NCBI GenBank assembly: GCA_035656495.1
Contig: DASRSL010000018.1
Span: forward strand, 1 to 5,713
DNA from: Roseiarcus sp035656495
Lineage (GTDB): Bacteria > Pseudomonadota > Alphaproteobacteria > Rhizobiales > Beijerinckiaceae
Reading direction: 5' to 3'
Length of the DNA: 5,713 nucleotides
Part shown: positions 3,876 through 5,713 of the stretch, piece by piece
Layout: the number at the start of each line of letters is the position of its first letter
How positions within the stretch are numbered: the first letter of the stretch is position 1
The notes under the pieces: model-generated
What the model was told of the DNA's origin: nothing
The model's input: the letters and a program-made list of their open reading frames with translations, nothing else
Databases searched by the model: none
Translations under genes and position numbers: made by a program

Positions 3876-5713
3876 ATGCCCGACCTCCTCCTCGAGCTCC
3901 TGAGCGAAGAAATCCCCGCCCGCATGCAGCGACAGGCGGGGGAGGATCTGCGCCGGCTCGTCACCAACGCCCTCGTCGAGCGCAACCTTCCATACGAGGG
4001 CGCGCAGGCCTTCGTCACGCCGCGCCGGCTCGCGCTGCATGTGGTCGGGCTGCCGGGGGCGCAGCCGACCCTGCGCGAGGAGCGTAAGGGGCCGCGCGTC
4101 GGCGCGCCGGAAGCGGCGATCCAGGGCTTCCTGAGAAGCGCCGGCCTCGAGCGGATCGAGGACGCGACGATTGAGACGGACCCGAAGAAGGGCGCCTTTT
4201 ACGTGGCGGTCGTCGAGAAGCCGGGCCGCTCGACGAGGGAGGCGCTCGCCGAGATCCTCCCCGCGATCGTCCGCTCCTTTCCCTGGCCGAAGTCGATGCG
4301 CTGGGGTGCGGCCTCGGTCAGGTCCGACACTCTGCGCTGGGTGCGTCCCCTGCGCGGCGTCCTCTGCACGCTCGCGACCGCCCTCGAGCCGGCGGAGATC
4401 GTGCCCTTCGCCATCGACGGGCTCGACTCGGGCGACGTGACCTTCGGCCACCGATTCATGGCTCCCGGGCCGATCACAGTCCGCCGCTACGAGGATTATG
4501 CAGATGCGCTGCAGAAGGCGGAGGTCGTGCTCGACCTCGACCGGCGCAAGGACATCATCCTCGCCGATGCAAAGTGCCTCGCCTTCGCCCAGGGACTCGA
4601 GCTCGTCGAGGACGAGGGCCTGCTCGAGGAGGTGGCGGGCCTCGTCGAATGGCCGGTCGCGCTCATGGGCGAATTCGAAGCGGACTTCCTCGACCTTCCG
4701 CCGGAGGTCGTCCGCGCCACCATCCGCGCCAACCAGAAGTGCTTCGTCCTGAGGGACGCGGGAGGCAGGCTGGCCAACCGCTTCATTCTGGTGGCAAACC
4801 TGATCGCGAGCGACGGGGGCGCGGCGATCGCCGCCGGCAACGCCCGCGTGGTGCGCGCGCGTCTCTCTGACGCCCGTCACTTCTGGCTGACCGATCTCGC
4901 CCCGCTTCCCGACTACCGCGACAAGGCGGCGAAGCCGCTTGATCAGAGGCTCGCAAAACTCGAGGCGCAGGGCGTCATCTTCCACGAGAAGCTCGGAACG
5001 CAGGCCGAGCGCGTCGAGCGCATCGACGAGCTCGCCCGCGAGCTTAGCCCCCGGGTCGGCGCCGACGTCGAGCTCGCGGCGCGCGCGGCGAAGCTCGCCA
5101 AGGCCGATCTCGTGACCGAAATGGTCGGCGAGTTTCCCGAGCTGCAGGGCGTGATGGGGCGCTACTACGCCGCCGCGCAGGACGAGGAGGCGAGCGTCGC
5201 CGCCGCGCTCGAGGAGCACTACAAGCCGCAGGGGCCGAACGACCGCATTCCGGCCTCGCCGGTGTCGATCGCAGTCGCGCTCGCTGACAAGCTCGACACG
5301 CTTGCCGCCTTCTGGGCGATCGGCGAGAAGCCGACTGGCAGCAAGGACCCGTTCGCGCTGAGGCGCGCCGCGCTCGGCGTCATCCGCATCGTCCTCGAGA
5401 ACGGGCTCAGGCTGCCTTTGACCGGCCCCCTGAACGCGGCGGTCTGGGGAGCGCTGCTCGACGTCGAGTTCGCCCGCGAGGACGAGGCGGGCTCGGTCGT
5501 CCAGTCGCTGGAGAAGCGCGGCTTTCCGAAGGGGCCGGAGCTCGAGGAGATCGTCGGGGCCGTCTCGCGCGCGAGCCGGGGGGCCCGGCCGCCCAACGAC
5601 GCGCAGTTTCGCGCGATCACCGGGAGCCTCCTCGACTTCTTTGCCGACCGGCTGAAAGTCTACCTGCGCGACAAAGGGGCGCGCTACGACCTGATCGACG
5701 CGGTCTTCGCCTT
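3876..5713 (+). CDS. glyS: Glycyl-tRNA synthetase beta subunit, C-terminus cut by window edge
   Basis: The first 612 residues of the tRNA-binding beta chain of the alpha2-beta2 glycyl-tRNA synthetase are present. The frame is intact to the window end and lacks only the C-terminal part; the E. coli protein has 689 residues. Recognisable stretches are the N-terminal DLLLELLSEEIPARM (3-17), TPRRLAL (48-54), WPKSMRWG (137-144), GHRFMAPGPI (191-200), EVAGLVEWPVALMGEF (252-267), IRANQKCFVL (283-292), RLSDARHFWLTD (329-340), FHEKLGTQAERVERI (369-383), LAKADLVTEMVGEFPELQG (407-425), VALADKLDTLAAFW (467-480) and GEKPTGSKDPFALRRAALG (483-501). The C-terminal anticodon-binding portion is only partly inside. 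ATG at 3876 is the first possible start after an in-frame stop at 3864-3866; no well-placed ribosome binding site is seen. It is co-directional with glyQ and probably co-transcribed, although hairpins in the spacer could change the subunit ratio. Confidence 0.97.
   Translation, partial: MPDLLLELLSEEIPARMQRQAGEDLRRLVTNALVERNLPYEGAQAFVTPRRLALHVVGLPGAQPTLREERKGPRVGAPEAAIQGFLRSAGLERIEDATIETDPKKGAFYVAVVEKPGRSTREALAEILPAIVRSFPWPKSMRWGAASVRSDTLRWVRPLRGVLCTLATALEPAEIVPFAIDGLDSGDVTFGHRFMAPGPITVRRYEDYADALQKAEVVLDLDRRKDIILADAKCLAFAQGLELVEDEGLLEEVAGLVEWPVALMGEFEADFLDLPPEVVRATIRANQKCFVLRDAGGRLANRFILVANLIASDGGAAIAAGNARVVRARLSDARHFWLTDLAPLPDYRDKAAKPLDQRLAKLEAQGVIFHEKLGTQAERVERIDELARELSPRVGADVELAARAAKLAKADLVTEMVGEFPELQGVMGRYYAAAQDEEASVAAALEEHYKPQGPNDRIPASPVSIAVALADKLDTLAAFWAIGEKPTGSKDPFALRRAALGVIRIVLENGLRLPLTGPLNAAVWGALLDVEFAREDEAGSVVQSLEKRGFPKGPELEEIVGAVSRASRGARPPNDAQFRAITGSLLDFFADRLKVYLRDKGARYDLIDAVFA

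Noticed and set aside
3597..5219. Very long minus-strand open frame (540 codons) opposite glyS and the spacer
   Set aside because: It is antisense to the unmistakable glyS frame. Long antisense frames arise from GC-rich codon bias, and its translation across the spacer is the usual spurious reading of the palindromic repeat.

Overview
The window looks like a high-GC alphaproteobacterial chromosome, probably order Rhizobiales/Hyphomicrobiales. The evidence is the short RNase D without an HRDC domain, the RNase PH and GlyQ/GlyS sequences of alphaproteobacterial type, and REP-like palindromes with a CCTCATCCGGCGC...GGGAGAAGGG layout between genes. A methanotroph or related methylotroph lineage is possible, but I cannot show that from this sequence alone.

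Layout. Positions 1-535 (minus strand) hold the first 178 residues of an exported c-type cytochrome resembling the cytochrome c peroxidase-like (di-haem) family. It runs off the left edge and is visibly AT-richer than the rest. Positions 536-1229 contain no convincing intact gene. This gap holds two perfect inverted repeats upstream of the cytochrome gene, a Cys-rich start-less reading frame that may be a gene remnant, an 11-bp-period direct repeat next to a sigma70-like promoter, and a 23-bp tandem duplication covering the ribosome binding site and start of the next gene. Positions 1230-1850 (+) are rnd (RNase D, short form). It converges on rph (RNase PH, 1906-2619, minus), with a palindromic repeat between them. 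A 132-bp divergent spacer then leads to glyQ (2752-3672, +) and glyS (3876 to the right edge, +), the two subunits of heterotetrameric glycyl-tRNA synthetase. The 203-bp spacer between glyQ and glyS is packed with hairpins and contains two more copies of the palindromic repeat.

Functionally, 1230-5713 is housekeeping RNA metabolism: RNase D and RNase PH both trim RNA 3' ends, including tRNA precursors, and GlyQS charges tRNA-Gly. The left end is an accessory respiratory/peroxidase-type gene with different base composition. I found no evidence of a new multi-gene system. The best leads are the duplicated translation start of rnd, the repeat elements inside the glyQ-glyS operon, and the truncated cytochrome with its inverted repeats.
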